A DNA stretch of 64,000 bases from Lysobacter enzymogenes (GTDB lineage: Bacteria > Pseudomonadota > Gammaproteobacteria > Xanthomonadales > Xanthomonadaceae): positions 2,356,001 through 2,420,000 of the forward strand of contig NZ_CP067395.1 of assembly GCF_017355525.1 (NCBI RefSeq), written 5' to 3'. The position numbers and the translations under genes are program-made. Positions 1 through 13,814 of this stretch are shown in pieces. The notes beneath the pieces are model-generated. The model saw nothing but the letters and a program-made list of their open reading frames with translations. It searched no databases and was not told the DNA's origin. The number at the start of each line of letters is the position of its first letter. Position 1 is the first letter of the stretch.

Positions 1-3718
<3,718 letters not shown>

Positions 3719-4031
3719 GGTGAGCTACCGCCTCGATTAGCTAATGGGCCGGGAAAGCCGCGTGCCGGCACCTTCCGGGCGAACCGCGCGTCCGCGGTTC
3801 GGGGGACTAATGACTGAATGCAAAAATTGCCAGTGGGAAGTCGCTGGTATTGCCGGCACCAGCACGCCTTCTCCCGCTACTTCCGACTGACAACTCACGA
3901 CGGGAACGCGGACCGAAAAAAACCTCGAACCGGTCCGGAATGCGCGATCCCGCTACAACGGCCAAAGGCCGGGGGCTTTCGCCCCCAGCCTTCGGTTGGT
4001 CGCCAATACCAGCCGGCGACGCAAGTACGGC
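3719..4031 (-). promoter_or_regulatory. rplL-rpoB intergenic leader
   Basis: This 313 bp stretch has no gene. By analogy with other gammaproteobacteria it is the place where ribosomal-protein and polymerase expression are uncoupled by attenuation or RNA processing. The only clear structure seen is the hairpin at 3967-3990, listed separately. No convincing promoter was picked out. Confidence 0.5.
3967..3990 (-). terminator. GNRA-capped hairpin, possible attenuator before rpoB
   Basis: On the minus strand, 10 bp arms GGCTGGGGGC and GCCCCCGGCC close a GAAA tetraloop, with one G-T wobble pair. No T run follows, so it is not a classical full terminator. A partial attenuator or RNA-processing site between rplL and rpoB is the likelier role. 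Confidence 0.45.
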
Positions 4032-4406
4032 TTACTTGACTTCGACGGTCGCACCAGCGGCTTCGAGGTCCTTCTTCATCTTGGCAGCGTCGTCCTTGGA
4101 GACGGCTTCCTTGACGTTCTGCGGAGCGCCTTCGACCAGGTCCTTGGCTTCCTTCAGGCCCAGGCCGGTGATGGCGCGGACGGCCTTGATGACTTCGACC
4201 TTCTTCTCGCCGGCGGCCTTCAGCACGACGGTGAACTCGGTCTGCTCTTCGACCGGAGCGGCATCGGCAGCGCCGCCGCCGGCGACGACGACCGGAGCAG
4301 CGGCGGTGACGCCGAACTTCTCTTCGATCGCGCGGACGAGTTCCATGACTTCCATCAGGCTCTTTTCGGCGATGGCGTCGACGATCTGTTCGTTGGACAG
4401 GGACAT
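4032..4406 (-). CDS. rplL: 50S ribosomal protein L7/L12
   Basis: This 124-residue protein forms the ribosomal stalk that recruits translation factors. The N-terminal dimerisation part starts [21 protein letters not shown] short Ala/Gly hinge at about residues 36-50 follows. The C-terminal domain contains [20 protein letters not shown] and ends in VEVK. Length and motifs fit the family. It follows rplJ by 72 bp in the same operon. Confidence 0.98.
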   Translation of the reverse strand: MSLSNEQIVDAIAEKSLMEVMELVRAIEEKFGVTAAAPVVVAGGGAADAAPVEEQTEFTVVLKAAGEKKVEVIKAVRAITGLGLKEAKDLVEGAPQNVKEAVSKDDAAKMKKDLEAAGATVEVK

Positions 4407-4478
4407 TGTGTTTAACCTCAGGAAAATTTGATCTTACGAATCGGGTTCAGTGAAGCGGTCGCGAAGACGGTGCGGCGA

Positions 4479-5012
4479 TTACGCCGGTTCCGCTTCGGCC
4501 GGAGCTTCGGCTGCGACTTCGCCGCCGCCCTGCTTGTCGGCCACGGCCTTGACGGCGCGGGCGAACATCGAGGCGGGCTCGGACAGCACGCGGGCGAGCA
4601 TCGCCAGCGCCTGCTCCAGGGTCGGCAGCGAGGCCAGGACTTCGACGTGGCTGGCCGGATAGACCTGACCGCCCACGGCGACGACCTGAGCCTTGAGCTT
4701 GTCGTTGCCCTTGGCGAATTCCTTGATCAGACGACCGGCGGCGCCGGGTTCGTCCACCGAGAACGCATACAGCAGCGGACCGACGAGCTTGTCCTGGACG
4801 CACTCGAATTCGGTACCGGCGACGGCGCGCGAGGCCAGGGTGTTCTTGACGACACGCAAGTACACACCGGTTTCGCGAGCCTTCTTGCGCATCGCGGTCA
4901 GCTGGCCGACCGTGATGCCCGCGTACTCGGCTGCAATCAAGGAGTGGGCCTTCGCGGCGACTTCTGCCAGCTCGGCGACTACTTCTTGCTTCTGAGACAG
5001 ATTGAGAGCCAT
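4479..5012 (-). CDS. rplJ: 50S ribosomal protein L10
   Basis: L10 anchors L7/L12 dimers to the large ribosomal subunit and represses its own mRNA in many bacteria. The start is the ATG at 5012, giving [12 protein letters not shown] and 177 residues. A GGAGGAG ribosome-binding site lies just upstream. The reading frame is open for another 234 bp upstream, but that extension is low-complexity repeat DNA with no ribosome-binding site. The C-terminus is the expected Ala/Glu-rich helix that binds L7/L12. Confidence 0.97.
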   Translation of the reverse strand: MALNLSQKQEVVAELAEVAAKAHSLIAAEYAGITVGQLTAMRKKARETGVYLRVVKNTLASRAVAGTEFECVQDKLVGPLLYAFSVDEPGAAGRLIKEFAKGNDKLKAQVVAVGGQVYPASHVEVLASLPTLEQALAMLARVLSEPASMFARAVKAVADKQGGGEVAAEAPAEAEPA

Positions 5013-5030
5013 TGCACTCCTCCGAAAAGC

Positions 5031-5110
5031 CGGGATTCGGGATTTGGGAATCGGGATTCGCCGAGCGGGGCTTTCGCCTTCGCTCCGCCAATCCCTGATC
5101 CCGAACGACC
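5031..5110. repeat. GGGATTCGGG-family inverted repeat
   Basis: The left arm at 5031-5060 carries GGGATTCGGGATTTGGGAAT-like sequence. A degenerate inverted arm lies at about 5088-5110 (CCAATCCCTGATCCCGAAC). The same family occurs at about 11184-11418, 13815-13887 and 18911-19049. Confidence 0.6.
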
Positions 5111-5517
5111 CATCCCAGCCTTTATTGACTCCGCTCGCGGCTCCTGCCGCTTGCGGTCCTGGGCGGCGACGGTCCTTGTCGCCGGGGATGCCCGCAGGCA
5201 TCCCGGGTGGTGGCCTTTCCTGAAAAAATTCAGTCAGGGGCACCATCTACGCCGGCCCGGCTCCGAGGAGTCCGAATTAAGCGATCCCGCTTTACCGACG
5301 GCGACTCCTTGCCGTGTCGAGCTTCCGTGCCCGTCGTCGGTATGCGCTGACCGCGCCTGCGGTCTTTGACGGCTATCGCTTCGGGTTGCCCCTGGGCGAT
5401 GCCCTCAAAATTTCGGCTTGCGGCGGTGTTCGGCCGGTCGCCTGTGTTTCGTTTGGGGTCCGCGGTGAGGCGTGTCCCGGGTATTCGTCGCTTGCGGCCA
5501 GAGTTCGGCGGCTCTGG

Positions 5518-5537
5518 ATCCCCGCTTTCGCGGGGAT
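5518..5537. repeat. Short palindromic ATCCCCGC repeat
   Basis: The perfect 8 bp arms ATCCCCGC and GCGGGGAT surround a TTTC loop. It resembles short extragenic palindromes that are common in gammaproteobacterial genomes. One copy was noticed in this window. Confidence 0.55.
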
Positions 5538-5552
5538 GACGCAATGGCAAAG

Positions 5553-5575
5553 GCGCTCGCGCTATGCGCGAGCGC
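5553..5575 (-). terminator. Strong GC hairpin immediately downstream of rplA
   Basis: The perfect 10 bp arms GCGCTCGCGC and GCGCGAGCGC have a 3-nt loop, 10 bp after the rplA stop. No T run follows. It could be an mRNA 3'-stabilising structure or a weak terminator between rplKA and rplJL. Confidence 0.45.
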
Positions 5576-5584
5576 GCCATTGCG

Positions 5585-6283
5585 TCACTTCAGGGTCAGC
5601 GAAGCCTGATCGACGATCACGCCCGGACCCATGGTCGAGCTGATCGAGATCTTCTGCAGGTACTGGCCCTTGGCGGTGGCCGGCTTGGCCTTGATCAGGT
5701 CGAGCAGCAGCGCCTGCAGGTTGTCCTTCAGCGAGCCGTCTTCGAACGAGACCTTGCCGATGGTGCAGTGGATGATGCCGGCCTTGTCGGTGCGGTAACG
5801 CACTTGGCCGCCCTTGGCGTTCTTGACCGCTTCGGCCGGGTTCGGCGAGACGGTGCCGACTTTCGGGTTCGGCATCAGGCCGCGCGGGCCGAGCACCTGG
5901 CCGAGCTTGCCGACCACGCGCATCGCGTCCGGGGTGGCGATGACCACGTCGTAGTTCAGATCGCCGGCCTGCATCTTCTCGGCCAGGTCGTCCATACCGA
6001 CGGCTTCGGCGCCCGCGGCCAGGGCCTCGTCGGCCTTGGCGCCGGCGGGGGCGAACACCGCCACGCGCACGGTCTTGCCGGTGCCGGCCGGCAGCACGGT
6101 CGAACCGCGCACCTGCTGGTCGGACTTCTTGGCGTCCACGCCCAGGCGCACGGAGACGTCGACGGACTCGACGAACTTGGCCTTGGTGGCGGTCTTGACG
6201 ATCTTCACGGCTTCGTCGAAGGCGTAGGCCTTGCCCGGAACCACGGCGGCCTTGATGGCCTTTTCGCGCTTGTTCATTGCCAT
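5585..6283 (-). CDS. rplA: 50S ribosomal protein L1
   Basis: L1 forms the mobile L1 stalk and binds 23S rRNA and its own operon mRNA. The chosen start, [14 protein letters not shown] at 6283, gives 232 residues and has GGAGGG about 8 bp upstream. The ATG at 6277 (MNKREK) is an alternative. The open frame upstream to 6331 overlaps rplK and is not coding. Conserved segments include [17 protein letters not shown]. The gene starts 4 bp after the rplK stop, which indicates translational coupling. Confidence 0.97.
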   Translation of the reverse strand: MAMNKREKAIKAAVVPGKAYAFDEAVKIVKTATKAKFVESVDVSVRLGVDAKKSDQQVRGSTVLPAGTGKTVRVAVFAPAGAKADEALAAGAEAVGMDDLAEKMQAGDLNYDVVIATPDAMRVVGKLGQVLGPRGLMPNPKVGTVSPNPAEAVKNAKGGQVRYRTDKAGIIHCTIGKVSFEDGSLKDNLQALLLDLIKAKPATAKGQYLQKISISSTMGPGVIVDQASLTLK

Positions 6284-6287
6284 GTTC

Positions 6288-6716
6288 TTAACCCTCCACC
6301 ACAAGGCCCATGCTGCGGGCGGAGCCCGCAATCGTCTTCACCGCCGCATCCAGGTCGGCCGCCGTCAGGTCGGCTTCCTTCTGCTTGGCGATGGCTTCGA
6401 GCTGGGCGCGGGTGACCTTGCCCACCTTGTCGGTGTTCGGGCGCTTGGAGCCGGAGGTGATGCCGGCGGCCTTCTTCAGCAGCACCGAAGCCGGGGTCGA
6501 CTTGGTGACGAAGGTGAAGGTACGGTCCGAGTAGGCCGTGATGATGACCGGGGTCGGCAGACCCGGCTCGAGCTTGGAGGTCGCGGCGTTGAACGCTTTG
6601 CAGAACTCCATGATGTTCAGGCCGCGCTGACCCAGCGCGGGACCGACCGGCGGCGAGGGGTTGGCCTGACCGGCCTTGACCTGCAGCTTGATGTAGCCGA
6701 CTACTTTCTTTGCCAT
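6288..6716 (-). CDS. rplK: 50S ribosomal protein L11
   Basis: This is the 142-residue L11 of the GTPase-associated centre. It starts [20 protein letters not shown] and contains [20 protein letters not shown] and the C-terminal rRNA-binding part [12 protein letters not shown]. Length is typical of the family. It is the first gene of the rplK-rplA pair, 245 bp downstream of nusG, and a candidate promoter lies in that gap. Confidence 0.98.
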   Translation of the reverse strand: MAKKVVGYIKLQVKAGQANPSPPVGPALGQRGLNIMEFCKAFNAATSKLEPGLPTPVIITAYSDRTFTFVTKSTPASVLLKKAAGITSGSKRPNTDKVGKVTRAQLEAIAKQKEADLTAADLDAAVKTIAGSARSMGLVVEG

Positions 6717-6882
6717 TGCTGTGCTCTCCGGGTGCTAGCGCCTAAAGACCCCAGGCTCCCCATCGGGCCGGAAAATCGCGCGTTCCGGCATCGCGTTGTC
6801 TCTCGCGCGAACAGCCGCCCGGGGACTGCTCCGGGGCGGCTGGTCGGTGATGGCTGCCGCCCTGCCGGGCAGCGAGCCGCGC

Positions 6883-6912
6883 ACTATATCAGATTTTTGG
6901 GCTGGTGCGGAA
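6883..6912 (-). promoter_or_regulatory. Candidate promoter for rplKA
   Basis: On the minus strand a -35-like TTCCGC is followed by an 18 bp spacer and a -10-like TATAGT, in an AT-rich island upstream of rplK. The -10 box is good and the -35 box is weak. This fits a separate rplK promoter downstream of nusG. Confidence 0.45.
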
Positions 6913-6961
6913 GGCGGCCCCGGACGCCGGCCTGCGGGCCGGCGCGGGCGCCCTGCCCGGC

Positions 6962-7552
6962 TCAGGTGGCCTTTTCGACCTGCCCGAATTCCAGCTCGAC
7001 CGGGGTCGAGCGGCCGAAAATGAGCACCGCGACGCGCAGGCGGCTCTTTTCGTAGTTGATTTCCTCGACCACGCCGTTGAAGTCGACGAACGGGCCGTCG
7101 ACGACCCGGACCATCTCGCCCGGCTCGAACAGCACCTTCGGACGCGGCTTCTCGACGCCTTCCTGAACGCGCTGCAGGATACGGTCGGCCTCGGCGTCCT
7201 GGATCGGCAACGGGCGGTCGGCGGTGCCGCCGATGAAGCCCATCACCTTCGGGGTTTCCTTGATCAGGTGCCAGCTCTCGCTGTCGATGCGGGGAATGCC
7301 CGCCTCGTCGTGGGTGGCGATCTGGACCAGGACGTAGCCCGGGAAGAACTTGCGCTCGGAACGGCGCTTCTGGCCGGAACGCATTTCCACGACCTCTTCG
7401 GTCGGGACCAGGACCTCGCCGAAGCGGTCGGTCATCTCGAAGCGGACGATACGGTCGCGCAGCGCCTGGGCCACGGACTTCTCGAAGCCCGAGTAGGCGT
7501 GGACGACATACCAGCGCTTGTTTTCTTGCGTGTTCAATTCGGGGGTACTCAA
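6962..7552 (-). CDS. nusG: Transcription termination/antitermination factor NusG
   Basis: NusG couples RNA polymerase to Rho, the ribosome or antitermination complexes. The protein has 196 residues. The NGN domain carries [16 protein letters not shown] near the N-terminus and FPGYVLVQ. The C-terminal KOW domain has [20 protein letters not shown]. The gene follows secE by 13 bp, the usual secE-nusG pair. Confidence 0.98.
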   Translation of the reverse strand: MSTPELNTQENKRWYVVHAYSGFEKSVAQALRDRIVRFEMTDRFGEVLVPTEEVVEMRSGQKRRSERKFFPGYVLVQIATHDEAGIPRIDSESWHLIKETPKVMGFIGGTADRPLPIQDAEADRILQRVQEGVEKPRPKVLFEPGEMVRVVDGPFVDFNGVVEEINYEKSRLRVAVLIFGRSTPVELEFGQVEKAT

Positions 7553-7565
7553 CTCGGTCGTCTCC

Positions 7566-7949
7566 TCAGCGCGCCAGCAGGAACTTGACCGCCGCCTGGA
7601 TCACCCAGTCGAAACCGGACAGGATCAGGCTCAGGATCAACACCGCGATCATGACCACCCAGGTGGTCTTGAGGGCTTCTTCGCGGGTCGGCCAGACTAC
7701 TTTGCGCAGCTCGAAGCGCGACTCGGACAGGAATTCGCGGGTCTGGATGCCCTTGGCCGAGAGCAGGAACACGGCCGCGCCGGCGACCAGGCCGGCAACG
7801 ACGACGCCCGCACGCAGCGGGCCGCTCCAATTCTCGAACCAGATGTAGGCGAACACACCGCCGGCGGCCAACAACAGGGCCACGACGTACTTGACGAGAT
7901 CGCCGGCGCTGCCGCCGCTGGATTTGTGGTGTTCGGCCTTGCTGTTCAT
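7566..7949 (-). CDS. secE: Preprotein translocase subunit SecE
   Basis: SecE is an essential inner-membrane subunit of the SecYEG channel. Start [14 protein letters not shown] at 7949 gives 127 residues. Three hydrophobic segments are visible: [35 protein letters not shown] and [17 protein letters not shown]. The conserved cytoplasmic motif [19 protein letters not shown] lies before the last one. The three-helix form matches the longer gammaproteobacterial type. The open frame upstream runs into the tRNA-Trp region and was rejected. Confidence 0.96.
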   Translation of the reverse strand: MNSKAEHHKSSGGSAGDLVKYVVALLLAAGGVFAYIWFENWSGPLRAGVVVAGLVAGAAVFLLSAKGIQTREFLSESRFELRKVVWPTREEALKTTWVVMIAVLILSLILSGFDWVIQAAVKFLLAR

Positions 7950-8045
7950 TCTCGGGGCGATTCCCTCGCGAAAGCCCGCCCATCCCTGCGCGGCCCTTTC
8001 AATGGCTTGCCAGTCGCCGGGTCGTCCGAGCCGGCTCGGTGTAAG

Positions 8046-8121
<76 letters not shown>

Positions 8122-8245
8122 ACGTCTGAAATCTCGGGTCCGGAAGGATACTTTCAAGTCCGCGCCCGTGAAGGACTGGGACTACCGGCCGGCCATTGTC
8201 TTCGAAAACCGGTCGCCGCGAAACACTTATCGCGCCGGGCGCCCT

Positions 8246-8279
8246 AAACAACGAAGGCGGACCGGGTTGCCGGCCCGCC
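8246..8279 (-). terminator. Rho-independent terminator after tuf
   Basis: On the minus strand GGCGGGCCGG and CCGGTCCGCC pair around a short CAAC loop and are followed by TTCGTTGTTT. It lies about 50 bp past the tuf stop and upstream of tRNA-Trp, so it can separate the two transcripts. Confidence 0.75.
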
Positions 8280-8325
8280 GTTCGCGGCCAGGCGGCGACC
8301 CGGGGGCCGCCGCGAGGTACAACGA

Positions 8326-9516
8326 TTACTTGACGATCTTCGACACCACGCCGGCGCCGACGGTGCGGCCGCCTTCGCGGATCGCGAAGCGCAGGCCTTC
8401 GTCCATCGCCACCGGGTTGATCAGCGTGACCACCATCTTCACGTTGTCGCCCGGCATCACCATCTCGACGCCTTCCGGCAGCTGGCACGCGCCGGTGATG
8501 TCGGTGGTGCGGAAGTAGAACTGCGGGCGGTAGCCCTTGAAGAACGGGGTGTGACGGCCGCCTTCGTCCTTCGACAGCACGTACACTTCGCCTTCGAACT
8601 CGGTGTGCGGGGTGATCGAACCCGGCTTGGCCAGCACCTGGCCGCGCTCCACGTCGTCGCGCTTGGTGCCGCGCAGCAGCAGGCCCGCGTTGTCGCCCGC
8701 CTGGCCCTGGTCCAGCAGCTTGCGGAACATTTCAACGCCGGTGACCGTGGTCTTCTGGGTCGGACGGATGCCGACGATTTCGATTTCGTCGCCCACCTTG
8801 ATGATGCCGCGCTCGATACGACCGGTCACCACGGTGCCGCGGCCCGAGATCGAGAACACGTCTTCCACCGGCATCAGGAACGGCTTGTCGATCGCGCGCT
8901 CCGGCTCCGGAATGAAGCTGTCCAGCGCCTCGACCAGCTTGATGATCGCCGGCACGCCGATGTCGCTCTGGTCGCCTTCCAGCGCCAGACGGGCCGAACC
9001 GTGGATGATCGGGGTGTCGTCGCCCGGGAACTCGTACTTCGACAGCAGCTCGCGCACTTCCATCTCGACCAGCTCGAGCAGCTCGGCGTCGTCGACCATG
9101 TCGGCCTTGTTCAGGAACACGACGATGTACGGCACGCCGACCTGACGCGACAGCAGGATGTGCTCGCGGGTCTGCGGCATCGGGCCGTCAGCGGCCGAGC
9201 ACACCAGGATCGCGCCGTCCATCTGCGCCGCACCCGTGATCATGTTCTTCACGTAGTCGGCGTGGCCCGGGCAGTCCACGTGGGCATAGTGGCGGTTCGG
9301 GCTTTCGTACTCGACGTGCGCGGTCGAGATCGTGATGCCGCGAGCCTTTTCTTCCGGCGCCGCGTCGATCGCGTCGTACGCCTTGAATTCGCCACCGAAA
9401 CGCTCGGCGCCGACCTTGGTCAGAGCGGCCGTCAGCGTGGTCTTGCCGTGGTCGACGTGACCGATCGTGCCGACGTTCACGTGCGGCTTGGTGCGCTCGA
9501 ATTTACCCTTGGCCAT
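8326..9516 (-). CDS. tuf: Translation elongation factor EF-Tu
   Basis: EF-Tu is the GTPase that delivers aminoacyl-tRNA to the ribosome. It has 396 residues. G1 is GHVDHGKT at about 19-26, G3 is DCPGH at about 81-85, and G4 is NKAD at about 136-139. The C-terminal beta barrels end in [11 protein letters not shown]. It is transcribed together with or just after tRNA-Tyr, -Gly and -Thr, the arrangement known for tufB. A second tuf copy, common in this group, would be outside the window. Confidence 0.99.
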   Translation of the reverse strand: MAKGKFERTKPHVNVGTIGHVDHGKTTLTAALTKVGAERFGGEFKAYDAIDAAPEEKARGITISTAHVEYESPNRHYAHVDCPGHADYVKNMITGAAQMDGAILVCSAADGPMPQTREHILLSRQVGVPYIVVFLNKADMVDDAELLELVEMEVRELLSKYEFPGDDTPIIHGSARLALEGDQSDIGVPAIIKLVEALDSFIPEPERAIDKPFLMPVEDVFSISGRGTVVTGRIERGIIKVGDEIEIVGIRPTQKTTVTGVEMFRKLLDQGQAGDNAGLLLRGTKRDDVERGQVLAKPGSITPHTEFEGEVYVLSKDEGGRHTPFFKGYRPQFYFRTTDITGACQLPEGVEMVMPGDNVKMVVTLINPVAMDEGLRFAIREGGRTVGAGVVSKIVK

Positions 9517-9588
9517 GGCTATCGCTTCTCGTGTTTGGTCTGTGTGTCGCGTTGGCTGTCGGTAACTCAGCCGGTACTGCCTTGAAGA

Positions 9589-9664
9589 TGGTGCTCACGA
9601 AAGGAATCGAACCTTCGACCTCCTCCTTACCAAGGAGGTGCTCTACCGACTGAGCTACGTGAGC
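9589..9664 (-). tRNA. tRNA-Thr (GGT)
   Basis: This 76-nt cloverleaf has acceptor arms GCTCACG and CGTGAGC. The anticodon stem-loop CCTCCTTGGTAAGGAGG gives GGT. The CCA end is encoded. It is the third gene of the Tyr-Gly-Thr-tuf unit. Confidence 0.96.
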
Positions 9665-9699
9665 GAAACTTTTTGCTGCGCTGGACGGCGTCGATTCAA

Positions 9700-9773
<74 letters not shown>

Positions 9774-9871
9774 GCCGCGTACAGCTGCTACAGCGTTGGA
9801 ACTTGCAACTAAACCTTTACCGCTTTGCCTGAGCGCCGCATCGATGAAACCGATCGTCGCACCGGCCAACC

Positions 9872-9957
9872 TGGTGGAGGGAGGTGGATTCGAACCACCG
9901 AAGGCGTAAGCCAGCAGATTTACAGTCTGCCCCCGTTGGCCGCTTGGGTATCCCTCC
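9872..9957 (-). tRNA. tRNA-Tyr (GTA)
   Basis: This 86-nt class II tRNA has a long variable arm. Acceptor arms are GGAGGGA and TCCCTCC, and the anticodon region GCAGACTGTAAATCTGC gives GTA. The CCA end is encoded. It is the first gene of the tRNA-tuf unit. Confidence 0.96.
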
Positions 9958-9969
9958 GAAGAGCCCGTA

Positions 9970-9998
9970 ATTTTGAAGTGCGATCTTCAGCTTGTCAA
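9970..9998 (-). promoter_or_regulatory. Sigma-70 promoter of the tRNA-Tyr-Gly-Thr-tuf unit
   Basis: On the minus strand a perfect TTGACA is followed by a 17 bp spacer and CAAAAT, ending 12 bp before tRNA-Tyr. This spacing and the consensus -35 box fit a strong housekeeping promoter. Confidence 0.75.
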
Positions 9999-10081
9999 CG
10001 CACTTTCACGAAATCTTGCGGGATTTTTTCGCCCCCGCCGCCGGCGCGTGCAGCCGTCGGAAGCGGGGCCGCGTAGTTTAC

Positions 10082-11173
10082 TCAAACATTGAACCGGAAG
10101 TGCAATACATCGCCTTCCTGGACGCGATATTCCTTGCCTTCCAGGCGCAGACGGCCGGCGTCGCGGGCGCCGGACTCGCCCTTGTACTTGATGAAGTCGT
10201 CGTAGGCGATGGTTTCGGCCCGGATGAAGCCCTTCTCGAAGTCGGTGTGGATCACCGCGGCGGCCTGCGGCGCGGTCGAGCCGGCCTTGACCGTCCAGGC
10301 GCGCACTTCCTTGACCCCGGCGGTGAAGTAGGTCTGCAGGCCCAGCAGGGCGTAGCCGGCGCGGATCAGGCGGTTCAGGCCCGGCTCGGCCAGGCCGAGG
10401 TCGGCCAGGAAGGTGTCGCGGTCGGCGTCGTCGAGCTGGCTGAGCTCTTCCTCGATCGCGGCCGAGACCGGCACCACCTGGGCGCCTTCGGCGACCGCGC
10501 GGGCGCGCACGGCGTCGAGGTGCGGATTGTTCTCGAACCCGTCCTCGAGCACGTTGGCCACGTACATGACCGGCTTGAGGGTCAGCAGGAACAGGTCGCG
10601 CAGCGCCGCCTTGTCGTCGTCCGACAGGTTCAGCGCGCGCGCCGGAGTGCCGGCGTCGAGCCCCTTGCGCACGCGGTCGAGGACCTCCTTGCGCACGATC
10701 GCTTCCTTGTCGCCGGTCTTGGCCGAGCGCTCGGCGCGCTGGTAGGCCTTCTCGACGCTCTCAAGGTCGGCCAGCGCCAGCTCGGTATCGATGGTCTCGA
10801 TATCGGCGATCGGATCGACCTTGTTGTTGACGTGGATCACGTCCGGGTGCTCGAAGCAGCGCACCACATGGGTGATCGCGTCGACCTCGCGGATATGCGC
10901 CAGGAACTTGTTGCCCAGCCCCTGCCCGCTGGCCGCGCCGGCGACCAGGCCGGCGATGTCGACGAACTCGACCGCGGTCGGGATCAGCTTCTGCGGCTTG
11001 ACGATCTCGGCCAGCGCGTTGAGGCGCGGATCCGGCACCGGCACCGCGCCGACGTTCGGCTCGATCGTGCAGAACGGGAAGTTGGCCGCGGCGATGCCCG
11101 CCTTGGTCAGCGCGTTGAACAGGGTCGACTTGCCGACGTTAGGCAGGCCGACGATGCCGCATTTGATGCCCAT
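10082..11173 (-). CDS. ychF: Redox-regulated ribosome-binding ATPase YchF/OLA1
   Basis: YchF is an Obg-family P-loop protein that prefers ATP and binds ribosomes. It has 363 residues. G1 is GLPNVGKST near residue 9 and the switch region has [17 protein letters not shown]. The G4 position reads NVLE in place of NKxD, as expected for this ATP-using subfamily. The C-terminal TGS-like domain ends [13 protein letters not shown]. It lies next to pth, a very common pairing. Confidence 0.97.
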   Translation of the reverse strand: MGIKCGIVGLPNVGKSTLFNALTKAGIAAANFPFCTIEPNVGAVPVPDPRLNALAEIVKPQKLIPTAVEFVDIAGLVAGAASGQGLGNKFLAHIREVDAITHVVRCFEHPDVIHVNNKVDPIADIETIDTELALADLESVEKAYQRAERSAKTGDKEAIVRKEVLDRVRKGLDAGTPARALNLSDDDKAALRDLFLLTLKPVMYVANVLEDGFENNPHLDAVRARAVAEGAQVVPVSAAIEEELSQLDDADRDTFLADLGLAEPGLNRLIRAGYALLGLQTYFTAGVKEVRAWTVKAGSTAPQAAAVIHTDFEKGFIRAETIAYDDFIKYKGESGARDAGRLRLEGKEYRVQEGDVLHFRFNV

Positions 11174-11183
11174 GGGTGCTGAG

Positions 11184-11418
11184 TCCGGGAATAGGGGTTA
11201 GGAATCGGGGAGCTGGAGTCGCTTGCCGGGTCGCGCGCTTCGCTGCGGGCAGGCGAACTTCGAGCTGGAAAAGCGGGGTTAGGGGTTGGGGAACCGGAGT
11301 CGCGCGCTGGACCGCGCGTTTCGCTGCGAGCCCGCAACCCCATCGAAAATTCTCAGAAGAAGGCCGAGAACCAAGCGCCGGGAAACTCCAGTTCCCCAAC
11401 CCCCAATCCCGAATCCCG
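11184..11418. repeat. GGGATTCGGG-family element between ychF and pth
   Basis: The left arm at about 11184-11218 (CCGGGAATAGGGGTTAGGAA) has an imperfect inverted partner at about 11386-11418 (CCCCAATCCCGAATCCC). A further partial copy lies at about 11270-11297. It fills almost the whole ychF-pth gap. Confidence 0.5.
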
Positions 11419-11420
11419 CT

Positions 11421-11999
11421 TCACTTCGCGGTATGCAACCGCGTCATCGCATCCATGAAATTGCCCTGCACCGCCAGCGGCATCACGTCGATGGCCTCGT
11501 CGATGGCGCGCAGGATCGTGGCCTCGTCGTCCTTGCCGGGACGGCCGAGCACCCACGGGGTGACCTTGTCCTTGTGGCCAGGATGGCCGATGCCCACGCG
11601 CAGGCGGTGGAACTTGCCGTGGCCGAGCAGTTGCATGGTGTCGCGCAGGCCGTTCTGGCCGCCGTGGCCGCCGTCGAACTTGAGCCGCACGGTGCCGGGC
11701 GCGAGGTCGAGCTCGTCGTGCGCCAGCAGCGCCTCCTCGGGCTCGATCTTCCAGTAGCGCAGCGCGGCGGTCACCGACTTGCCGGAGAGGTTCATGAAGG
11801 TGGCCGGCTTCAGCAGCCACACCGGCTTGCCTGCGATCTCGATCTTCGAGGTTTCGCCGAACAGCTTGGATTCCAGGCCGAAACGGCCGCCGAACTTTTC
11901 GTTCAAGGCGTCCACAAACCAGAACCCGGCGTTGTGCCGGGTCCGGGTGTATTCGGCGCCGGGGTTGCCCAGGCCGACGATCAGGCGCAATCCCGCCAT
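11421..11999 (-). CDS. pth: Peptidyl-tRNA hydrolase
   Basis: Pth releases peptides from peptidyl-tRNA that has dropped off the ribosome. It has 192 residues. GLRLIVGLGNPGAEYTRTRH includes the conserved Asn of GLGNPG and the catalytic His of RHNAGF (residue 22). FMNLSG and the segment DELDLAPGTVRLKFDGGHGG with the following NGLRD are also present. It is 60 bp downstream of rplY, as in many proteobacteria. Confidence 0.98.
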   Translation of the reverse strand: MAGLRLIVGLGNPGAEYTRTRHNAGFWFVDALNEKFGGRFGLESKLFGETSKIEIAGKPVWLLKPATFMNLSGKSVTAALRYWKIEPEEALLAHDELDLAPGTVRLKFDGGHGGQNGLRDTMQLLGHGKFHRLRVGIGHPGHKDKVTPWVLGRPGKDDEATILRAIDEAIDVMPLAVQGNFMDAMTRLHTAK

Positions 12000-12059
12000 G
12001 AACTCAGGACAGTCCGCAAACGCGGACCGGCGCGCCGACGATGGCGCGCCGGCCGGCGA

Positions 12060-12719
12060 TCACTTCTTGTCTTCGTCCTTCTTGGCGACCTTGGCGGCCG
12101 GCACGTCCGCGGCCGGCGCGTCTTCGGTCGACTCGGCCTCTTCCTTGCCGTGCTTGGCGATCACGACGGCGACGTCGTGTTCCTTGCCCAGCTTCAGCTC
12201 GGGGATCTCGACGCCCTTGGGCAGCTTGAGCTCCGACAGGTGGACGATGTCGCCGACCTTCAGCTCCGACAGATCGATCTCGATGAACTCCGGCAGGTCC
12301 TTCGGCAGGCAGGACACTTCGACTTCGTTGAGCTCGTGGGTGACCACGACGTCGGCCGACTTGCCGGCCGGCGACTTGTCTTCGTTGAGGAAGTGCAGCG
12401 GCACGGCCACGCGCAGCGCCTGGTTGGCGTCGACGCGCTGGAAGTCCAGATGCATGATGATCTGCTTGAACGGGTGGCGCTGCATGTCGCGCAGGAGGAC
12501 CTGCTCGACCTTGCCGTCGACGTCCAGGCTCAGGATCGAGGAGTAGAACCACTCGTTCTGGCTGGCCAGCCAGATCTTCTCGTGCTCGAGCTGGATCGGC
12601 TGCGGCGCGGCGGCGCCGCCGTAGATGATGGCCGGGATGCTGGCGGCACGACGCAGGCGGCGGCTCGCACCCTTCCCCTCGACGTTGCGGCCAGTGGCCT
12701 TGATGATGTGTTCGGACAT
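12060..12719 (-). CDS. rplY: 50S ribosomal protein L25/general stress protein Ctc
   Basis: This is the long Ctc form (219 residues) that binds 5S rRNA. The N-terminal L25 domain spans about residues 5-95. The beta domain contains LSELKVGDIVHLSELKLPKG. The tail is Lys/Glu/Ala-rich (AAKVAKKDEDKK). It lies in the prs-rplY-pth-ychF order. Confidence 0.96.
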   Translation of the reverse strand: MSEHIIKATGRNVEGKGASRRLRRAASIPAIIYGGAAAPQPIQLEHEKIWLASQNEWFYSSILSLDVDGKVEQVLLRDMQRHPFKQIIMHLDFQRVDANQALRVAVPLHFLNEDKSPAGKSADVVVTHELNEVEVSCLPKDLPEFIEIDLSELKVGDIVHLSELKLPKGVEIPELKLGKEHDVAVVIAKHGKEEAESTEDAPAADVPAAKVAKKDEDKK

Positions 12720-12813
12720 TGGTGTTTACTCGGTATTTACAGCGTTGGAACCGCCTCGCGGCGGCGGGGAGGCTCATCCGCGACCAGATGAGCCCTGAAA
12801 CTTATCCGTTGGG

Positions 12814-13779
12814 TCAGTCGACGTAGAGCGAGCTGACCGATTCGCCGAACGCGATGCGCCGGATCGTCTCGGCCAGCAGTTCCGCCACGCTGAGCTGGCG
12901 GATGCGGCCGGTGGCGCGGGCCGCGGCGGTGAGCGGGATGGTGTCGGTCACCACCAGCTCGTCGAGCTGCGACTTCATCACGTTGTCGATCGCCGCGCCC
13001 GACAGCACCGGATGGGTGCAGTAGGCGACGACCTTGAGCGCACCCTGCCCCTTCAGCGCGGCCGCGGCCGCGCACAGGGTGCCGGCGGTGTCGACGATGT
13101 CGTCGACCAGCACGCAGGTCTTGCCCGACACGTCGCCGATGATGTTCATCACCGTGGCGACGTTGGCGCGCGGACGGCGCTTGTCGATGATCGCCAGGTC
13201 CGCGTCGTCCAGGCGCTTGGCGATCGCTCGCGCGCGCACCACGCCGCCGACGTCCGGGGACACCACGACCATGTTGTCGGTGCCGTGCGCGCGCCAGATG
13301 TCGGCGAGCAGCAGCGGCGAGGCGTAGACGTTGTCGACCGGGATGTCGAAGAAGCCCTGGATCTGATCCGCATGCAGATCGACCGTGAGCACCCGGTCGG
13401 CGCCGACCGCGCCGAACATCTTGGCCGCGACCTTGGCGGTGATCGGCACGCGCGAGGAGCGCGGACGGCGATCCTGGCGGGCGTAGCCGAAGTACGGCAC
13501 CACCGCGGTCACGTTGGCCACCGATGCGCGCTTGAGCGCGTCGATCAGGACCAGCAGCTCCATGAAATTCTCGGCCGTCGGCGCGTTCGTCGGCTGGATC
13601 ACGAACACTTCCTGACGGCGCACGTTCTCCTCGATCTCGACCTGCACTTCGCCGTCGGAGAAGCGGCCCACCAGGGCCTTGCCGAGCCGGATGCCGAGCT
13701 CCTTGCACACGGCCTCGGCCAGCGGCCGGTTGGCGTTGCCGCTGAAAACCAGCAGGTTGCGATCGTTTTGCACTGTCAT
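12814..13779 (-). CDS. prs: Ribose-phosphate pyrophosphokinase (PRPP synthetase)
   Basis: This enzyme makes PRPP from ribose 5-phosphate and ATP for nucleotide, His and Trp synthesis. It has 321 residues, typical of class I. Visible motifs are the flexible-loop sequence [19 protein letters not shown], the divalent-cation site [12 protein letters not shown], and the PRPP loop [13 protein letters not shown]. It is followed by rplY. Confidence 0.98.
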   Translation of the reverse strand: MTVQNDRNLLVFSGNANRPLAEAVCKELGIRLGKALVGRFSDGEVQVEIEENVRRQEVFVIQPTNAPTAENFMELLVLIDALKRASVANVTAVVPYFGYARQDRRPRSSRVPITAKVAAKMFGAVGADRVLTVDLHADQIQGFFDIPVDNVYASPLLLADIWRAHGTDNMVVVSPDVGGVVRARAIAKRLDDADLAIIDKRRPRANVATVMNIIGDVSGKTCVLVDDIVDTAGTLCAAAAALKGQGALKVVAYCTHPVLSGAAIDNVMKSQLDELVVTDTIPLTAAARATGRIRQLSVAELLAETIRRIAFGESVSSLYVD

Positions 13780-13814
13780 TTACTCCGCTTCGCTCTGACC
13801 GGGCGGCTGTTGCC

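Larger units (their letters stand above)
5013..5584 (-). promoter_or_regulatory. rplA-rplJ intergenic leader
   Basis: This 572 bp stretch has no gene. L10 autoregulation in other bacteria acts in this leader. Visible structure consists of a GGGATTCGGG-type repeat near rplJ, an ATCCCCGC hairpin at 5518-5537 and a strong hairpin just after rplA at 5553-5575. I could not identify the L10-binding fold by eye. Confidence 0.4.

Noticed and set aside
5013..5246. N-terminal extension of L10
   Set aside because: The extension is translated repeat DNA. The standard start has a strong ribosome-binding site and gives the normal protein length.
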